From assembly GCA_964575975.1 (NCBI GenBank), contig CAZNTU010000016.1, positions 1 to 47,709 on the forward strand: 47,709 nt of DNA, read 5' to 3'. A model generated the notes under the pieces. That model made no database searches, was not told the DNA's origin, and was given only the letters and a program-made list of their open reading frames with translations. Below are positions 8,282 to 16,600 of this stretch, in pieces. This stretch comes from G963674505 sp964575975 (GTDB taxonomy: Bacteria > Desulfobacterota > Desulfobacteria > Desulfobacterales > SKZT01). Made by a program: the position numbers and the translations under genes. The first letter of the stretch is position 1. Each line of letters begins with the position of its first letter.

Positions 8282-8503
8282 ATGAGTTCCCACAACCTCG
8301 ACGAAAAACACGAGGACTGCCCGGAATGCAGAGGCACCGGAAAAATCGGCGCTGAAAACTGCGACGCCTGCGGAGGAGAGGGACAGATGATCGTCCATTC
8401 CCATCCCCATAGACACGGGGACGATTCCCACGACCATCCCCATCCCCACGGCGAACCGCATCGTCCGGGCGACGACACCAGGCACGACCACGGGCACGGT
8501 TGA
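8282..8503 (+). CDS. Zinc-finger microprotein with histidine-rich tail
   Basis: A 73-residue protein built of two parts. Residues 13-35 contain two DnaJ-type CxxCxGxG motifs (CPECRGTG and CDACGGEG), which together can hold one zinc ion. Residues 38-73 are an almost uninterrupted histidine tail with Asp, Pro and Gly (for example HSHPHRHGDD and HDHPHPHGEP), typical of nickel, zinc or cobalt storage and delivery tails. The ATG at 8282 has AAAGGAG upstream. It is 52 bases before trpS and may share its transcript. A metal store or metallochaperone is the natural inference; the client is unknown. Confidence 0.8.
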   Translation: MSSHNLDEKHEDCPECRGTGKIGAENCDACGGEGQMIVHSHPHRHGDDSHDHPHPHGEPHRPGDDTRHDHGHG

Positions 8504-8555
8504 TCGCCGGTCGAAAATTCGAGAAACCGACACATCGGCGCCGGGAGTCTTGAAA

Positions 8556-9572
8556 ATGCCGGAAAAGCCACCGAAACCATTGCTGATTAGCGGAATCCAG
8601 CCGACAGGCTCTTTGACGATCGGGAATTATATCGGCGCGATCCGCAGCTGGGCAAGACTGCGCGAGAAGTACGAATGTTTTTTCTTCCTGGCGGATTTGC
8701 ACGCGATCGCGGCGAGGCAGAGTCCCGAGGAACTGTTGAACCGATGCTATGAATTCGCCGCCATGTTTTTCGCTTGCGGCGTCGATCCGGAAAGCGATGT
8801 CGTTTTCGTCCAATCCCATGTGCCCGCCCATGCCGAGTTGACATGGATACTGAACTCCGTAGCGCGCATGGGCGAGCTGGGAAGAATGACCCAGTTCAAG
8901 CAAAAGTCCCGCGGCGGTGGAGGAGCCGACGCCAACGCGGCATTATTCGATTATCCCGTCCTTATGGCGGCGGATATCTTGCTATACAATGCCGATATCG
9001 TGCCGGTCGGAGAAGACCAGACGCAGCACCTCGAAATGGCCGCGAATTTGGCCAAGCGGTTCAACGGAGTCTACGGCGATGTTTTCAAGGTTCCGAAACC
9101 CTATTTCCCTACGCGCGGATACCGAATAAGGAGCTTGCGGGATCCCTTGTCGAAGATGTCCAAGTCCGACGAAAACCCCGATGCGTATATTGCTTTGGCC
9201 GACCCGCCGGAAATCGTGGAGAAGAAAATCAAAAGCGCGGTCACGGATTCGGAAAAACTGATAAAATGCGGCGACAACAAGGCCGGAATCTGCAATTTGC
9301 TCGACATTTATTCGGCGGTCACGGGATGTTCCGTGGAAAACATCGAGAGCAGATACGAAGGCAAAGGATACGCGGAACTCAAAAAGGACCTGGCCGACTC
9401 GGTCGTCTCGTATTTATCGCCCATAAGGCGTCGGTACGAAGAACTCGCAGGCGATAGAAGCGCTTTGGACAAAATACTTCTGTCGGGAGCCCGGAAAGCC
9501 AAAGAAAGAGCAAAGCCCAAGATGGAGGAGGTTCGTCGCGCGCTGGGGCTGATACCCCGCAAGACCGATTAA
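8556..9572 (+). CDS. trpS: Tryptophan--tRNA ligase
   Basis: A 338-residue class I aminoacyl-tRNA synthetase that charges tRNA-Trp in the cytoplasm. The HIGH-equivalent motif is TIGNYIGA (residues 21-28), and the second signature KMSKS is followed by DENPD (near 205). Other family markers are GIQPTG, FFLADLHA, and PVGEDQTQHLE, which positions the substrate. Length is normal. I took the ATG at 8556, since GGGAG lies eight bases upstream, over a TTG two codons earlier. It follows the His-rich microprotein. Confidence 0.97.
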   Translation: MPEKPPKPLLISGIQPTGSLTIGNYIGAIRSWARLREKYECFFFLADLHAIAARQSPEELLNRCYEFAAMFFACGVDPESDVVFVQSHVPAHAELTWILNSVARMGELGRMTQFKQKSRGGGGADANAALFDYPVLMAADILLYNADIVPVGEDQTQHLEMAANLAKRFNGVYGDVFKVPKPYFPTRGYRIRSLRDPLSKMSKSDENPDAYIALADPPEIVEKKIKSAVTDSEKLIKCGDNKAGICNLLDIYSAVTGCSVENIESRYEGKGYAELKKDLADSVVSYLSPIRRRYEELAGDRSALDKILLSGARKAKERAKPKMEEVRRALGLIPRKTD

Positions 9573-9726
9573 ATTCCAATGTCGGGTTGATTTTTTCCCG
9601 ATGATTACCAACGTTAATGGATAGCGGCGGATACGAAACGAAGAAAGACCGTCGTTTGTTCATTGCATTTAACTTGAAAAGCCGACCGCGCGACTGCGGT
9701 TTGGAGCATCATAAAGGAGTGTCGAT

Positions 9727-9957
9727 ATGAGTAAAAAAAAGAGTGTTGATATGACTAAAAAAGGCCAGAATATTCTGAAAAGAGACGCGAAAATGAAATG
9801 CACGGAAGGAGAATGCAGGGACAGAGCGCTGGAAGGACAAAAAGAGAGGCAGAGCAAAATCAAATCGGAATCCTATTCGACCGGCGACGGAACAATAAGC
9901 GCTCCCGGCGCGAACAGCAGAAAAGACCCTCCGGGATGGCTCGGAGGACATGTATAG
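9727..9957 (+). CDS. Small basic hypothetical protein
   Basis: A 76-residue hydrophilic protein rich in Lys, Arg, Glu and Ser, with a cysteine pair in KCTEGECRD (residues 24-32). No membrane segment is visible and I do not recognise the family. The ATG at 9727 has AAAGGAG eight bases upstream, which argues for translation. A strong bidirectional terminator lies about 80 bases after the stop. Low complexity suggests a largely disordered protein. Confidence 0.55.
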   Translation: MSKKKSVDMTKKGQNILKRDAKMKCTEGECRDRALEGQKERQSKIKSESYSTGDGTISAPGANSRKDPPGWLGGHV

Positions 9958-10038
9958 TCCTGCCTCGGAATACCGCAAGTGCCAAGGAAACGGTAAACGT
10001 TTCAAATTGAACGATCAAATAAATCAAACCGATAAAAA

Positions 10039-10064
10039 GGGGAGGAGGCGCAAGCCTCCTCCCC
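10039..10064. terminator. Strong bidirectional intrinsic terminator
   Basis: Eleven perfect GC-rich base pairs (GGGGAGGAGGC at 10039-10049 with its complement at 10054-10064) close a GCAA tetraloop. An A run precedes it (10034-10038) and a T-rich run follows (from 10066). It therefore works for both the small plus-strand gene and the minus-strand OsmC gene, which converge here. Confidence 0.92.
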
Positions 10065-10073
10065 GATTTTTCT

Positions 10074-10652
10074 TCATTCCACGATCAACTTCGATACGAG
10101 CTTGATGGGCTTCGCGATGTTGAACCTGTTGGGCGATGTCGCAGTCACGGTTTCGTGAATTTTCCGGAACTGTTCCGGCGTGCCGTTTCCCCTGATGTAA
10201 ACTTTGTAGAGAATCTCGTCGTAGCCGGGCTTCACGTCGGGGTCCAGGCCGAAAAAGCCGCGAAGGTCGATTTCCCCCTCGGTTTCGATGCGAAGTTCCT
10301 CCAGTTCGATGTTCTCCATGGCGCATCCGGCGGCGTACCCGACGATCATGCAAGCGTTCATCGCGGCCATGAGGTATTCCTGGGGATTGGCGAACAGATT
10401 CGTCCCTCCAAGCTCCAACGGTTCGTCGAACTTGATTGTAAATCCTCTGTCGATTCTTTCCTTTCCGAACCCGAATCCCGCTATTTCCGAATCGGAGCGG
10501 GTCCCCCCTCTCCACTTGCTTTCCACGCGCCAATGGGTAATGGCCTTTTCGGAATCCTCGGCCACTTGTCCGATCAACTCCTTCAAAGCGCCCGTATCGA
10601 TTCCATTGATCATATTCGCCCCGCCCTCGGGTGTTTGTCCCGACTTTTGCAT
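10074..10652 (-). CDS. OsmC family protein
   Basis: A 192-residue protein of the OsmC/Ohr fold, whose classical members reduce organic hydroperoxides with two cysteines. The core reads LGGTNLFANPQEYLMAAMNACMIVGYA, which carries the first conserved cysteine (Cys101). The second family cysteine, expected in a short CP-type motif near residue 170, is replaced by Ser in ATSPNRFN, so the usual two-cysteine peroxidase chemistry may be lost or altered; Cys110 is an extra candidate. The ATG at 10652 has GGGGAGG upstream. It lies 51 bases after the ferritin-like gene, probably in one operon, and both fit oxidative stress defence. Confidence 0.88.
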   Translation of the reverse strand: MQKSGQTPEGGANMINGIDTGALKELIGQVAEDSEKAITHWRVESKWRGGTRSDSEIAGFGFGKERIDRGFTIKFDEPLELGGTNLFANPQEYLMAAMNACMIVGYAAGCAMENIELEELRIETEGEIDLRGFFGLDPDVKPGYDEILYKVYIRGNGTPEQFRKIHETVTATSPNRFNIAKPIKLVSKLIVE

Positions 10653-10703
10653 AGGTTTGTCCTCCCCATGGGTATTATGGTATTGTTGGACTGACGCAAA
10701 CGA

Positions 10704-11636
10704 TCACCTCAGCGTGGCCAATGCCTCTTGTATCCGTCCCAATTGAGCGTCGTTCGTCAATTTTTCCAATAGTATCTTGAATCTCGGATGCTCCACGCCG
10801 GAAAAGACGTATTGCCATCGATAGGCTTTCAAAACGCCCTTTTTCAGTTCCTCGACTTCGGGGGTGTCGAACCGGGCCCCGCACAGGTTCGCGAAATAGT
10901 TCGCGTCCGCTTCGCTTTGGGCGCGCAATATTCCGTCCACGGCGCCCACTAGAGCGATAAGTTCGTCCACCGCCCGGTCCCTGCTTTCCGCGGATATCCT
11001 GGCGTTCTCCATGGGCCATTCGAGTTCGTCCATGATCGCGTGGGTGGTCTCCTCCTTCCAATGGAACAGAAAAATATCCTTGTACAGTTCGGATAGACTC
11101 GAATCGGGCTCGATACTTTTCTTGTAGTGCTCCTGGGTGAAAAGCTCGATTTCGAAAATCAGCCCCAGGACGGCCCACGTGGAATTTTTCAGCACCGCCT
11201 TCGCCACTTCGTTCGGGTCGGCCAAAAACTTGTATCCGGCCGGCATGCCTTGCCCCATCATGAGTTCGATCCGACGAAAAAGCTCCTGGTGCTTCAATTC
11301 CTCGTCGCAAAACCTGATCAGCGCCTCGAGCGCGATTTGGTCGTCGAACCAGTGGTGACGGGTGGTCTCCAGGATTTTGGCCACGATAAATCGTTCGACG
11401 AAGCCGAACATGTTCGCGTACGTCCTGCCCTGAATTCTGCTCAGGAGTCTCTTTTCGTCTCCCTCGAGAAAATCGAACCCGTCGATCTTGCTTATTCCGT
11501 CCGGAAGAAACTTTTGCGAAAAATCGAAATTCCGCCCGCGTATGACGTCCCTGTCGATATCCCAACGGACGCGTTTGGACACTTCGATGCACTTGGCGTA
11601 CCGATCCGCGCTCTTCTCGTAGATCGATCCTTGCAT
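10704..11636 (-). CDS. Ferritin-like diiron protein (oxygenase-type)
   Basis: A 310-residue, mostly helical protein with a four-helix diiron pattern: a Glu on the first helix (Glu81 or Glu90), EELKH (113-116 region), glutamates in FEIELFTQEH (162, 164, 169) and EETTH (195-199). Two ExxH motifs separated by about 80 residues are typical of ferritin-like oxidases such as the AurF or DUF455-like groups, but I cannot place it in a named subfamily. No membrane segment or signal is visible. The ATG at 11636 has an ideal AAAGGAGG site. The OsmC gene follows 51 bases downstream. An oxygen- or peroxide-dependent role is inferred. Confidence 0.75.
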   Translation of the reverse strand: MQGSIYEKSADRYAKCIEVSKRVRWDIDRDVIRGRNFDFSQKFLPDGISKIDGFDFLEGDEKRLLSRIQGRTYANMFGFVERFIVAKILETTRHHWFDDQIALEALIRFCDEELKHQELFRRIELMMGQGMPAGYKFLADPNEVAKAVLKNSTWAVLGLIFEIELFTQEHYKKSIEPDSSLSELYKDIFLFHWKEETTHAIMDELEWPMENARISAESRDRAVDELIALVGAVDGILRAQSEADANYFANLCGARFDTPEVEELKKGVLKAYRWQYVFSGVEHPRFKILLEKLTNDAQLGRIQEALATLR

Positions 11637-11780
11637 TTTTCGACCTCCTTTTTCGGGATGTTGGTCGGAAATAAGGAAAAAATCGGTAAAGGGCCGCGAA
11701 TGCAGGCGTCGATGCCGATTAAAACGCTTTATCTACGGATTTTGGCTTTGAATGAAAGCATACGACGATTTTCAGGGAGG

Positions 11781-11802
11781 CGCTTGCGGCCGATCGCAAG
11801 CG
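11781..11802. other. Stem-loop downstream of metF
   Basis: A perfect 8-bp stem (CGCTTGCG at 11781-11788 with CGCAAGCG at 11795-11802) and a six-base loop. It sits between the metF stop and the ferritin-like gene on the minus strand. No T run follows on either side, so it is not a standard terminator; it may be an RNA-stability hairpin. Confidence 0.4.
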
Positions 11803-11928
11803 GACCGCGTTACGAGAAATCAAGAACGATTTCGAGATGCAATGTTCGGAGGTTGTGCAAGCCCTTGTTCGCTCGTTTGTTGGTAACCACTTGCCGGGAA
11901 TTTGTCAAGAAAGCCGACAAGCGGGCAT

Positions 11929-13503
11929 TCAATCGCACGGGATTGGTTTCGACTGGAACGGGCAGGCGCTGTACTGGCCGCAGAAGCTCGCTATGGAGCA
12001 CGATGCGGTCTGGTGGTCTCTTCCGAGATGGAAATTGATCCAGGAGGAGGTCTTGTTCAGCTCCCAGAGCCGTGGCGGGACGAACTCGCCGGCCATGCGG
12101 GGAGTCGCGCTCGCGGAGGCCAGGCGCTTGTAGGCCCGCACCCAGACGCACGGACGGTCTGGATAGACCTCGCAACCGCCGTCGCGACTGCCGCCGCAAG
12201 CGCCGTTTCGCAGGTGCTTCGGGCACTGGGACTCGGGGCACAGGAACGCCACGTGCTGAATGCCGCAATCCCCGCACCTTAGGCAGGACAAGAGGACTTC
12301 CTTCGTTACGTCCTCCGTCAGGAGCGTGAAAAAGCGGCCGCAAGCCGTGCCGTCGATTTTGGCGCAGAATTTCCGTATGGCCGGCGCCGCGAAGGATTTC
12401 TTGTCGAAAAAAACGTCGTGAACCTTGCCCATGAAAAAATACATGGCCTTTTCGCGCGGCTTCGCCACGCTTTGCAGCGGCGATTTCGCGTTCGAGCACA
12501 ATCCGGGGCCGAGATCCTTCTCGTACACGTAAAACCCGTTCTCTTGCGGATAATCGAAATCCCGCACGTAATCCATCCATCGGTCCTGAATTTGTTCCAT
12601 GCGGTCCAGGATTCGGGCGAGATCCGAAAAACTCTTGTGAACGCCCCCCACGTGAATTCCCCTGTATCCCAGACCTTTCAGAACGGCCGACAGGCGAGCC
12701 GCGCGCTCTATCGAACGCCGTTCCCCCTCTTTTTTGTCCTTCCATTCGACAAAAATCTGACGGAGCAGTTTCGGGACGACCACGGCGCCCGGAATTCGCC
12801 CCCCTGCCATGATTTTGGCCGCGCCAGGCTTCAACACGTAAACCGATCCGAGGGTTGGGCGGCTGATTCCGAATTCTTCCTGGATTTTCAACAATTCGTG
12901 GAATTTGCGGGCGTCGTATCCGACCTGGGTGATCGCGAAATTGGCTCCGGCCCCGATTTTCTTGCAAAGCTTGTAATACTGGGCGAACGTTTCGGCCTCG
13001 GTGGATTTGAACGGGGACACGGCGCATCCGGGAAAGAATTCCTCCTCGGGCCAGTCTTCCTTGCGACTCCTTTCCTCCAAGGTCCTTAAAAAACATATCA
13101 GGCTTGTCGAATCGATATCGAAAACCGGTTTTCCCCGACCGCCGAAACCCTTTCCGGAGTAATCCCCCGTTAGAGCCAATATGTTCCTGATCCCCATTCG
13201 CGCCAACTGCAGGGCGCGGCTTTCGATACCGCCCCGGTTCAAGTCGCGGCAGGTGAAATGCACCATGACGTCCATCCCGGCGTCCAGAATCTCCTTTCCG
13301 ATCACGTCGGGACTGAGCGAGGGGTTTCCTCCGGGGTTGTCCGTGATGGTCACCGCGGATACGCGGCCGTCCGCCATTGCGTCTCGGGCGATTCGCTTTA
13401 CCGTTTCCAAGGCGAGCCCCCGGTAGTCCGAACCGGGAACCAGTTCCAACGTCACGACGAATCTGTCGGGGTCGTAAATGTCCTTGCGGAACGATCTGTT
13501 CAT
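11929..13503 (-). CDS. metF: Methylenetetrahydrofolate reductase with cysteine-rich C-terminal domain
   Basis: A 524-residue two-domain protein. The N-terminal part (about 1-290) is the MTHFR barrel, with TLELVPGSDYRG, VTITDNPGGNPS, HFTCRDLNRGGIESRAL and LALTGD, which reduces methylene-THF to methyl-THF. The C-terminal part (about 330-470) has the MTHFR_C cysteine pattern: CLRCGDCG, LCPESQCPKHLRNGACGG and GGCEV. In acetyl-CoA-pathway organisms this domain is a partner (MetV-type) and is often a separate protein; here it is fused. The last 50 residues are not conserved-looking. I took the ATG at 13503, preceded by AAAAGG, over one 13 codons upstream. A terminal role in the methyl branch of Wood-Ljungdahl or methionine synthesis follows from the family. 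Confidence 0.9.
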   Translation of the reverse strand: MNRSFRKDIYDPDRFVVTLELVPGSDYRGLALETVKRIARDAMADGRVSAVTITDNPGGNPSLSPDVIGKEILDAGMDVMVHFTCRDLNRGGIESRALQLARMGIRNILALTGDYSGKGFGGRGKPVFDIDSTSLICFLRTLEERSRKEDWPEEEFFPGCAVSPFKSTEAETFAQYYKLCKKIGAGANFAITQVGYDARKFHELLKIQEEFGISRPTLGSVYVLKPGAAKIMAGGRIPGAVVVPKLLRQIFVEWKDKKEGERRSIERAARLSAVLKGLGYRGIHVGGVHKSFSDLARILDRMEQIQDRWMDYVRDFDYPQENGFYVYEKDLGPGLCSNAKSPLQSVAKPREKAMYFFMGKVHDVFFDKKSFAAPAIRKFCAKIDGTACGRFFTLLTEDVTKEVLLSCLRCGDCGIQHVAFLCPESQCPKHLRNGACGGSRDGGCEVYPDRPCVWVRAYKRLASASATPRMAGEFVPPRLWELNKTSSWINFHLGRDHQTASCSIASFCGQYSACPFQSKPIPCD

Positions 13504-13900
13504 TGGTTGACCTTTTACGAATGTTGTCCGAAAAAACGGCAAAAACGGGCTTCGGCTTTGTTCGCTTACCTCTAAGGGGCCGATCTAAAAACCAAGTCTG
13601 CGGATCGTTGCAAAAAGTATCATAAGCGGGAGGGGAATGCAAACGGCACTGGAGGCAGGGCATGGCTCGCATTATCGGGGTTGACCATTTGGAAGAATCA
13701 CGCTATACGCAAATTGTGGATACACAAAATGCGTAAAAAAGGGACGAAAAATGGCAAATCCTTTCTCTTTCACTCAAATCGCCGAAGGCGAGGCCACGAC
13801 GGTTACCATCTTCAAGACGTCATGCTCGAAAAATGGATACTAAGCCTGTGACGCGCTTCTCCTCCCTCCTTGCTGGAAAACGAAAACCGGGCGACGTACG
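13504..13900. other. Intergenic region, one possible 30-codon ORF
   Basis: About 400 bases upstream of metF and downstream of the HNH gene. A plus-strand frame at 13751-13843 (starting MANPFSFTQIAEGE) has AAGGGA upstream and ordinary composition, but 30 residues are too few to call a gene. No riboswitch motif that I know is evident. Confidence 0.3.
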
Positions 13901-14284
13901 TTACGGCTTTCCCTTCAGCAGTTTGTCCAAATTGGCGAACGGGCTGTCGAGCGGCCTGGAATCGGAGGCGTCCCGCGGCGAATCCTCGTCGTAATACTCC
14001 GCGACTTGGTCCCGCGCGTGCTCGTTGTCGTGGCAGTATAGGCACAAAAGCTCCCAGTTGCTGCCGTCGGGCGGGTTGTTGTCGTGGTTGTGGTCCTTGT
14101 GGTGGACCGTCAGCTCGCGAAGCTTTTTGCCCGAAAACTCCCGCCCGCAGTGGGCGCAAACATGCGGAAACATCTTGAGGGCTTTCTCCCTGTACGTGTT
14201 TTCCCTCTGCTGCCGGTCTCGCCGGACCTCCTCCACGATACGGCTCCAGTTGCCCGAATCTCCGCCCGTTTTTCCCTTCGCCAT
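13901..14284 (-). CDS. YajD-type HNH nuclease
   Basis: A 127-residue protein with a zinc-stabilised HNH fold. Cysteine pairs CAHC (about 43-46) and CLYC (about 81-84) flank the active-site histidines in LTVHHKDHNHDNNP, followed by NWELLCLYCHDNEH. This order and length match the YajD family, which has no settled substrate. The ATG at 14284 has AAGGAGG. It is the last gene of the marR-ferredoxin-cytochrome series, 50 bases after the membrane gene. The link between a nuclease and a redox module is unexplained. Confidence 0.88.
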   Translation of the reverse strand: MAKGKTGGDSGNWSRIVEEVRRDRQQRENTYREKALKMFPHVCAHCGREFSGKKLRELTVHHKDHNHDNNPPDGSNWELLCLYCHDNEHARDQVAEYYDEDSPRDASDSRPLDSPFANLDKLLKGKP

Positions 14285-14334
14285 CGGTTCGTCCTCCTTC
14301 GAAACGTGTTTTCAAGCTCGAGTCCCAAGCGATC

Positions 14335-14823
14335 CTATTCGCGCCGAATCCATCTTCTTTTCGTAACCAGGCAGAACAGCGCGAAGAACAAGAATATCAT
14401 TACAAGACCCAGGTGGGTCAAGTCCAAAAAGATCACGAAGGACGGCGAAAAAGGCGAGAAGAGGCTGTTTTTGACCACCATGAGGACGCCGGACGCGATG
14501 ATCCCGGCCAGCAGGACTGCTCTTGCGATCCCGCTGGGGGTCAGCGCCGCGTTTTTCGATCCGGAGAACAGGCGGGCCGCCGCGAAATAGCCGGCCAAGC
14601 CCAGGATCGCCGTCGCGCCAAGATAATGTAGAAAATGGGTCGTGTAGAATTCCGCAAGCCAGCCGAGGCCGGGCGCGTCGGCGATGTAATAGCGCTTGAA
14701 AATCGGCATCTGCGCGAAACCGCTCAACGCCAAAAGAAAAAGGGTCGCGACGTACGCGTATTTCAGGTTCCTGGATTGTCCCGCCTGCATTGCGGATGTT
14801 TTCGTTTGCACGTCGTTTCGCAT
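14335..14823 (-). CDS. Four-helix membrane protein, cytochrome b-like subunit
   Basis: A 162-residue integral membrane protein with four hydrophobic helices (about 21-40, 62-84, 100-118, 128-152). Histidines lie at membrane edges (His63, His66, His137), a layout that fits haem b ligation in cytochrome b-type subunits such as those of formate dehydrogenase or hydrogenase, but the haem is inferred. The ATG at 14823 has a GGGGAGG site. It starts 16 bases after the ferredoxin gene ends, a pairing that points to a membrane complex passing electrons between quinone and the periplasmic ferredoxin. Confidence 0.8.
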   Translation of the reverse strand: MRNDVQTKTSAMQAGQSRNLKYAYVATLFLLALSGFAQMPIFKRYYIADAPGLGWLAEFYTTHFLHYLGATAILGLAGYFAAARLFSGSKNAALTPSGIARAVLLAGIIASGVLMVVKNSLFSPFSPSFVIFLDLTHLGLVMIFLFFALFCLVTKRRWIRRE

Positions 14824-14839
14824 ATTGTTCCTCCCCCCT

Positions 14840-15796
14840 TTATTTGTCGGATTTCGCGCGTTTTAAAATTTTCAAGGATGCGGCCGCTATCCCCGCGAAA
14901 GGCGCGATTATCATGGCGGCGGTCAGATTTTCGGCGGCGGCCATCGCATCGGGCGCGCTTCCGAAATGCGGGCGACCCTTGCCCTTCTCTATGGCCTTGT
15001 TCAGTTCCTCGAACGGAACGGGCGAGACGTAGATGGTGTTCGTTCCGCCGTTTTCGGTCTCCCCGTAGACGTATCCATTGGTCTTCCTGGCGAGTTCGCG
15101 GGCTTTCTCCACGATTTCCTTCCTGGGACCGATGGTCTGGACGTTCTCGGGACAGACTTCGATGCATGCCGGTTTCTCTCCCTTGGCGACCCTGTCGTAG
15201 CACCGGTCGCATTTGTACATGACCCCGTTTCCCGCGAACGACGGCATCAGATCGAGATAGAGCCCGACCCCGGTCTGGCGTTGCGGGATGTCCCACGGGC
15301 AGACGTTGCCGCATTTGGCGCCGCCGAGGCAAATCTCGGAGTCTATCCGGGATATGCCGTTCCTGTACTGCTTGGCCGCTCCCCAGGGACAGAGTTTCAC
15401 GCAGGGCGGATTCGCGCAGTGCATGCAGCGCCTCGGCATGGTCAATGTTCTTGTCTCCCCGCCTGCGACAACCTCGGCCTGCTGTATATAGACAAGGTTG
15501 TACGGGGTCAGCCGGTCGGTCGCGTCCCGCTTTTCCGACCAGTCCTCCACTTCCACCCTCGACGGATACATCTTCGGATAAGGTTTCTCCGGCTTCGGAA
15601 ACTTGTGCGAATTGGCTTCCCTGCATGCATGGACGCACTCTTCGCAACCGATGCACCTTTCGATCTCGATCAAGGTGGCGAGCTGTTCGTCGCCCGCCGT
15701 TTGGTCGGCACGGATAGGGACCGCCGCCGCAGCGGTCGCGCATGCGGCCGCAAGGCCTCCCTTCAAAAACGCTCGTCTGGATATGTTCCGGGACAT
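14840..15796 (-). CDS. Tat-exported four-cluster 4Fe-4S ferredoxin with C-terminal anchor
   Basis: A 318-residue electron-transfer subunit of the FdnH/HmcB/PsrB/NrfC type. Residues 4-30 form a twin-arginine signal (SRRAFLKGG, then a hydrophobic stretch). Four cysteine clusters follow: C48xxC51xxC54x3C58, then RCMHCANPPCVKLC, CLGGAKCGNVC, and CDRC with CIEVC. A final hydrophobic segment (about 290-308) is an anchor as in FdnH. No molybdenum or haem catalytic subunit lies nearby, so the electron donor or acceptor must be encoded elsewhere. It sits between marR (50 bases upstream) and the membrane subunit. Confidence in the class is high, in the pathway low. Confidence 0.93.
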   Translation of the reverse strand: MSRNISRRAFLKGGLAAACATAAAAVPIRADQTAGDEQLATLIEIERCIGCEECVHACREANSHKFPKPEKPYPKMYPSRVEVEDWSEKRDATDRLTPYNLVYIQQAEVVAGGETRTLTMPRRCMHCANPPCVKLCPWGAAKQYRNGISRIDSEICLGGAKCGNVCPWDIPQRQTGVGLYLDLMPSFAGNGVMYKCDRCYDRVAKGEKPACIEVCPENVQTIGPRKEIVEKARELARKTNGYVYGETENGGTNTIYVSPVPFEELNKAIEKGKGRPHFGSAPDAMAAAENLTAAMIIAPFAGIAAASLKILKRAKSDK

Positions 15797-15846
15797 ATGA
15801 TTTCTCCGTTGCTTCTTTGTGGCAAAGTGGATATTCGTCGAGCTTT

Positions 15847-16338
15847 TTAATTGCCTGACTGGGCAATCCGCTCCTTGACCTCGCGCATGGCGGAGCGCAG
15901 AAGCTCGAGACCGGCAATGACCCGGGATCTGTCTTCCGGTTCCAGTGTTCCTAGGATACGCGCCTGGATTTCTCCTTGGAACTCTTCGATCTCCGACGCC
16001 TTTTTTTTCCCTTCTATCGTCAGGCTCAACAATTTCACCCTGGCATCCTTAGGGTCGTCCATGCGTTCAATCAACCCTTTATCGAACATACTGTTAACCA
16101 ATTTGGTCACCCGGCTTTTGGCCACGTCCAGGCGCTCCGCGATGCCCATGGCCGTGAGATACCTCTCGCTTCCGAACAGCGTCAGAATTTTGATTTCCGC
16201 ATACGGAATGCCGAACTTTGCGGCCTCGTACAGCCTCTTGTCCTCGCAGCAGCGCTGCACTTCGTTGATCAACTCTTGAAGCCTCTTCATCTGGCACGGC
16301 AGAACATTTTCGGATTGTATCTGGTCTTTTTTGTTCAT
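15847..16338 (-). CDS. MarR family transcriptional regulator
   Basis: A winged-helix repressor of about 163 residues. The DNA-binding part reads LTAMGIAERLDVAKSRVTKLVNSMFDKGLIERM followed by the wing PKDARVKLLSLTIEGK, the classic MarR arrangement. Helices at both ends would form the dimer. I use the ATG at 16338; an ATG at 16368 adds ten residues but would lie upstream of the promoter noted here, and neither has a Shine-Dalgarno site, so the mRNA may be leaderless. The ferredoxin, cytochrome and HNH genes follow on the same strand, and a palindrome over the promoter suggests that it represses this operon including itself. The ligand is unknown. Confidence 0.9.
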   Translation of the reverse strand: MNKKDQIQSENVLPCQMKRLQELINEVQRCCEDKRLYEAAKFGIPYAEIKILTLFGSERYLTAMGIAERLDVAKSRVTKLVNSMFDKGLIERMDDPKDARVKLLSLTIEGKKKASEIEEFQGEIQARILGTLEPEDRSRVIAGLELLRSAMREVKERIAQSGN

Positions 16339-16347
16339 AGCGTAAAT

Positions 16348-16362
16348 CAAATACGATATTTG
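16348..16362. promoter_or_regulatory. Candidate MarR operator palindrome
   Basis: A perfect inverted repeat CAAATA-CGA-TATTTG, 15 bases, overlaps the -10 element of the marR promoter. Size and symmetry fit a MarR dimer site, so autoregulation is the simplest reading. Confidence 0.55.
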
Positions 16363-16376
16363 GTTCATGTTGTCAA
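16348..16376 (-). promoter_or_regulatory. Candidate sigma-70 promoter of the marR operon
   Basis: On the minus strand a perfect TTGACA (16371-16376) is followed after 17 bases by TATTTG (16348-16353). Transcription would start about seven bases later, next to the ATG at 16338, which implies a leaderless message. The -10 match is weak. Confidence 0.45.
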
Positions 16377-16600
16377 CTTAAAATTGGATTTACTGACGGA
16401 GTGGATGACATGGACGACGGGGAACTCTTGGACTGGCAAGGGGCGGGTTGGTTGGACGCGTTCGCGGTGGCAGCTAAGCCGAGCGCGGCCAATACGCTTA
16501 AAAGACGCAATTGCGAACGCGCCCGATTACAACAGATACTGAAAAAGTTAACAGTATTTGCAATTGGGCATTTTCGACGACCGGGAGACTCCGCAGGGTC

